A stretch of 64,000 nt of DNA from Nocardioides sp. (GTDB taxonomy: Bacteria; Actinomycetota; Actinomycetes; Propionibacteriales; Nocardioidaceae). Shown piece after piece: positions 62,056-64,000 of this stretch; the first letter of the stretch is position 1, and every line of letters begins with the position of its first letter. The position numbers and the translations under genes were made by a program. The DNA lies in contig NZ_JASLGR010000015.1 in assembly GCF_030150155.1 (NCBI RefSeq), positions 4,629 to 68,628 of the forward strand. The letters are read 5' to 3'. The notes under the pieces are model-generated. The model made no database searches. It was not told the origin of the DNA and was given only the letters and a program-made list of their open reading frames with translations.

Positions 62056-62940
62056 ATGCGGTTCACCTACGCCGAAGCGATGACGCAGGCCTCCTACTAC
62101 GCCCCCCTCGCCCAGGCTGCCGAGGCAGCCGGCTACACGTCGATGACGGTGGCGGACTCGATCCTCTATGCCGAGGAGTCCGACTCCCGCTATCCCTACA
62201 CCGACACCGGGGACCGTGAGTTCCTGCAGGGCAAGGAGTTCATCGAGGCCACCGTGCTGTGCGCCCAGCTCTTCGCCGTGACCAGCACGCTGCGGCTGAC
62301 CCCGTTCGTCTTCAAGCTGCCGGTGCGCCCGCCCGTGCTCTTCGCCAAGCAGGTCTCCTCGCTGGCGTTCATGAGCGACAACCGGCTGGGTCTCGGTGTC
62401 GGGCTGAGCCCGTGGCCCGAGGACTTCCTCACCCTCGGCGTGCCGTGGGAGCGCCGCGGCAAGCGGATGGACGAGTGCATGGACATCCTGCGCGGCCTGA
62501 CCTCGGGGGAGTTCTTCGGCTACGAGGGCGAGTTCTACAGCTTCGCGCCGATCCAGCAGTGCCCCGCCCCGACCCAGAAGGTCCCGCTGCTGGTCGGCGG
62601 TCACTCCGACGCCGCCCTCAAGCGTGCGGTGCGCAAGGGCGACGGCTGGATGCACGCCGGTGGCGACGGCGAGGAGCTCGACCGGCTGCTGGCCCGACTG
62701 GCCGAGATCCGCAAGGCCGAGGGTGACACCCGTGGCCCCGACGAGTTCGAGATCCACGTCATCTCCTATGACGCCTACACCCCCGACGGGGTGAAGCGGC
62801 TGGAGGACAAGGGCGTCACCGACTGCATCGTCGGCTTCCGGGTGCCCTACATCGTCGGCCCCGACACCGAGACGCTCGACCCGAAGATCCGCCACCTCGA
62901 GCAGTTCGCCGAGAACGTGATCGCGAAGGTGAACCCGTGA
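62056..62940 (+). CDS. LLM-class F420-dependent oxidoreductase
   Basis: A 294-aa luciferase-like protein: YTSMTVADSILYAEESDSRYPYTDTGDR, FKLPVRPPVLFAKQVSSLAFMSDNRLGLGVGLSPW, PLLVGGHSDAALKRAVRKGDGWMHAGG. It is the third such enzyme in the window and is leaderless behind a KstR box. A steroid-ring or side-chain redox step is likely by association; substrate is not predictable. It overlaps the next gene by four bases (GTGA). Confidence 0.83.
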   Translation: MRFTYAEAMTQASYYAPLAQAAEAAGYTSMTVADSILYAEESDSRYPYTDTGDREFLQGKEFIEATVLCAQLFAVTSTLRLTPFVFKLPVRPPVLFAKQVSSLAFMSDNRLGLGVGLSPWPEDFLTLGVPWERRGKRMDECMDILRGLTSGEFFGYEGEFYSFAPIQQCPAPTQKVPLLVGGHSDAALKRAVRKGDGWMHAGGDGEELDRLLARLAEIRKAEGDTRGPDEFEIHVISYDAYTPDGVKRLEDKGVTDCIVGFRVPYIVGPDTETLDPKIRHLEQFAENVIAKVNP

Positions 62941-64000
62941 GCGAGTCCCTCAACCTCACCGGCGCGCTCCAGGCCGCCATCGCCGAGGCCGAGGAGCTCG
63001 TCGCCAACGCGCCGTTCATCCGCACCGAGGCCGACCGTCTCGAGGGCTACGAGTACCTCTCGGGCCGGATCCGGATGGCGATGCAGAACGCCTTCGACTA
63101 CGACCTCGACCAGCCGGTGTTCGTCAACCCCACCCACCAGTACTCCAAGCAGGGCCTGGACAACCCCGACGCGATGTACTTCAACGCCTACCTGCGCGAG
63201 GGCGTCGAGTACGTCGTCCGCGGCCGGCGCGGCACGTCGGCCGACCTGTCCTTCCAGGTGATGGGCGGCATGTACTCGGCGTCGTCGGCGGCCACCTCGA
63301 TGCTGGCCATCGACGACCGCTCCCTCGACATCGACGCCGAGGGCAACTTCGAGCTGCGCTACACGGCCGAGCCCGGCGCCAAGACGCTGATCGTGCGCGA
63401 GGTCTTCAACAACTGGGACACCGAGGCGCGCGGCACGCTCACCATCGAGCGCACCGACACCCTCGGCCAGGCCCGCCGTCCGCTCTCCGCGGAGACCCTG
63501 CAGAAGAAGTACGAGGTCGCCGCCCGCTCCCTCGTCGGCTCGATCCAGACCTGGTTCGCCTTCCCCCACTTCTTCCAGTACAAGGAGCCGGTCAACACCC
63601 TCACCACCCCGGCCTCCACGCCCGGCAGCCTGTCGTCCCAGTTCTCCTCGATCGGCCACTACGAGCTCGCCGAGGACGAGGCGATGATCGTCACCGTCCC
63701 CCGCTGCGACGACTGCGCCTACCAGGCCATCCAGATCGGCTCGGACTGGTACGCCTCCACCGACTACGAGACCCACCAGACCTCGCTGACCAAGGCGCAG
63801 GCGGTCACCGACGACGACGGCGTGATGCGGTTCGTGATCTCCGCTCGGCCACCGGGCCGCGACGGGTCCCCGATCGCCAACTGGCTGGAGACCACCCACC
63901 ACCCCACCGGGTCGATCATGCTGCGCTGGCAACAGCTCACCCGGGATCTGACCGCGGCCGACGGCCCGACGGTCGAGGTGCTCCCGGTGGCCGAGGTGGC
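62937..64000 (+). CDS. DUF1214-like protein, C-terminus outside the window
   Basis: At least 354 codons from GTG at 62937, open to the window end. The start overlaps the LLM stop (GTGA). Regions such as VNPTHQYSKQGLDNPDAMYFNAYL, MIVTVPRCDDCAYQAIQIGSDW and IANWLETTHHPTGSIMLRWQQ resemble DUF1214-type proteins, which end with a similar NWL...G...LRW pattern. No signal peptide. It is in a KstR-controlled operon with the LLM oxidoreductase, so a steroid-related role is inferred. Function unknown. Confidence 0.72.
   Translation, partial: MSESLNLTGALQAAIAEAEELVANAPFIRTEADRLEGYEYLSGRIRMAMQNAFDYDLDQPVFVNPTHQYSKQGLDNPDAMYFNAYLREGVEYVVRGRRGTSADLSFQVMGGMYSASSAATSMLAIDDRSLDIDAEGNFELRYTAEPGAKTLIVREVFNNWDTEARGTLTIERTDTLGQARRPLSAETLQKKYEVAARSLVGSIQTWFAFPHFFQYKEPVNTLTTPASTPGSLSSQFSSIGHYELAEDEAMIVTVPRCDDCAYQAIQIGSDWYASTDYETHQTSLTKAQAVTDDDGVMRFVISARPPGRDGSPIANWLETTHHPTGSIMLRWQQLTRDLTAADGPTVEVLPVAEV

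Overview
The window is high-GC actinobacterial DNA with G/C-ending codons, many GTG starts and chains of overlapping genes (ATGA, TGATG, GTGA). Gene content and order closely match the cholesterol/steroid catabolic loci of Mycobacterium tuberculosis and Rhodococcus. It lacks mycobacterial markers, so a Nocardioides/Pimelobacter-type soil actinobacterium is my best guess; this is inference, not proof.

Layout. 1-4445: minus-strand cobalamin genes (cobN, cobF) behind a cobalamin riboswitch. 4703-11534: a divergent steroid-nucleus module with two FAD-dependent ketosteroid dehydrogenases (kstD and a relative) leftward and hsaADCB rightward. 11625-13628: a DUF2332 gene and a collagen-like secreted protein. 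13788-18310: ring C/D module echA20-ipdA-ipdB-ipdC, divergent from an SDR. 18330-23512: an F420-type oxidoreductase, a DUF3068 membrane protein, a GMC oxidoreductase and an acyl-CoA ligase. 23577-33227: an 11-gene co-directional cluster from a TetR regulator through CYP123-like and CYP51-like P450s, ferredoxin and dehydrogenases to a 407-aa protein of unknown family. 33228-34440: a lower-GC insert with one secreted protein and one lipoprotein. 34523-50075: side-chain module (fadA5, GMC, aldehyde dehydrogenase, cyp125, enoyl-CoA hydratase, ltp3, ltp4, DUF35 protein, LLM oxidoreductase, SDR, OYE, thioesterase, fadD8). 50169-51218: a secreted protein. 51286-58401: echA19, fadD19, a nitronate-monooxygenase-like flavoprotein, Zn alcohol dehydrogenase and two steroid acyl-CoA dehydrogenases. 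58465-61008: kshA, a 99-aa cysteine protein and kshB in one operon. 61076-64000: NTF2-like, F420-type nitroreductase, LLM oxidoreductase and a DUF1214-like protein running off the end.

How it works together. CYP125, FadD19, the paired acyl-CoA dehydrogenases, EchA19, Ltp3/Ltp4 and FadA5 would shorten the sterol side chain. KstD and KshAB open ring B. HsaAB, HsaC and HsaD hydroxylate, cleave and hydrolyse ring A. EchA20, IpdAB and IpdC handle rings C and D. hsaEFG, kstR, fadD3, ipdE/ipdF and mce4 are not in this window.

Regulation. Twelve copies of the KstR-type palindrome TnnAACnnGTTnnA (full or one mismatch), plus one weak copy, lie before these operons. At most of them the operator ends 9-11 bases before the start codon and its last TA begins a TAnnnT -10 hexamer, implying leaderless mRNAs. 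Two CRP-type sites, three arrays of a 22-bp repeat that begin at stop codons, and several long palindromic terminators complete the non-coding picture. No tRNA, rRNA, IS element or CRISPR was seen. No gene-free stretch exceeds 300 bases.
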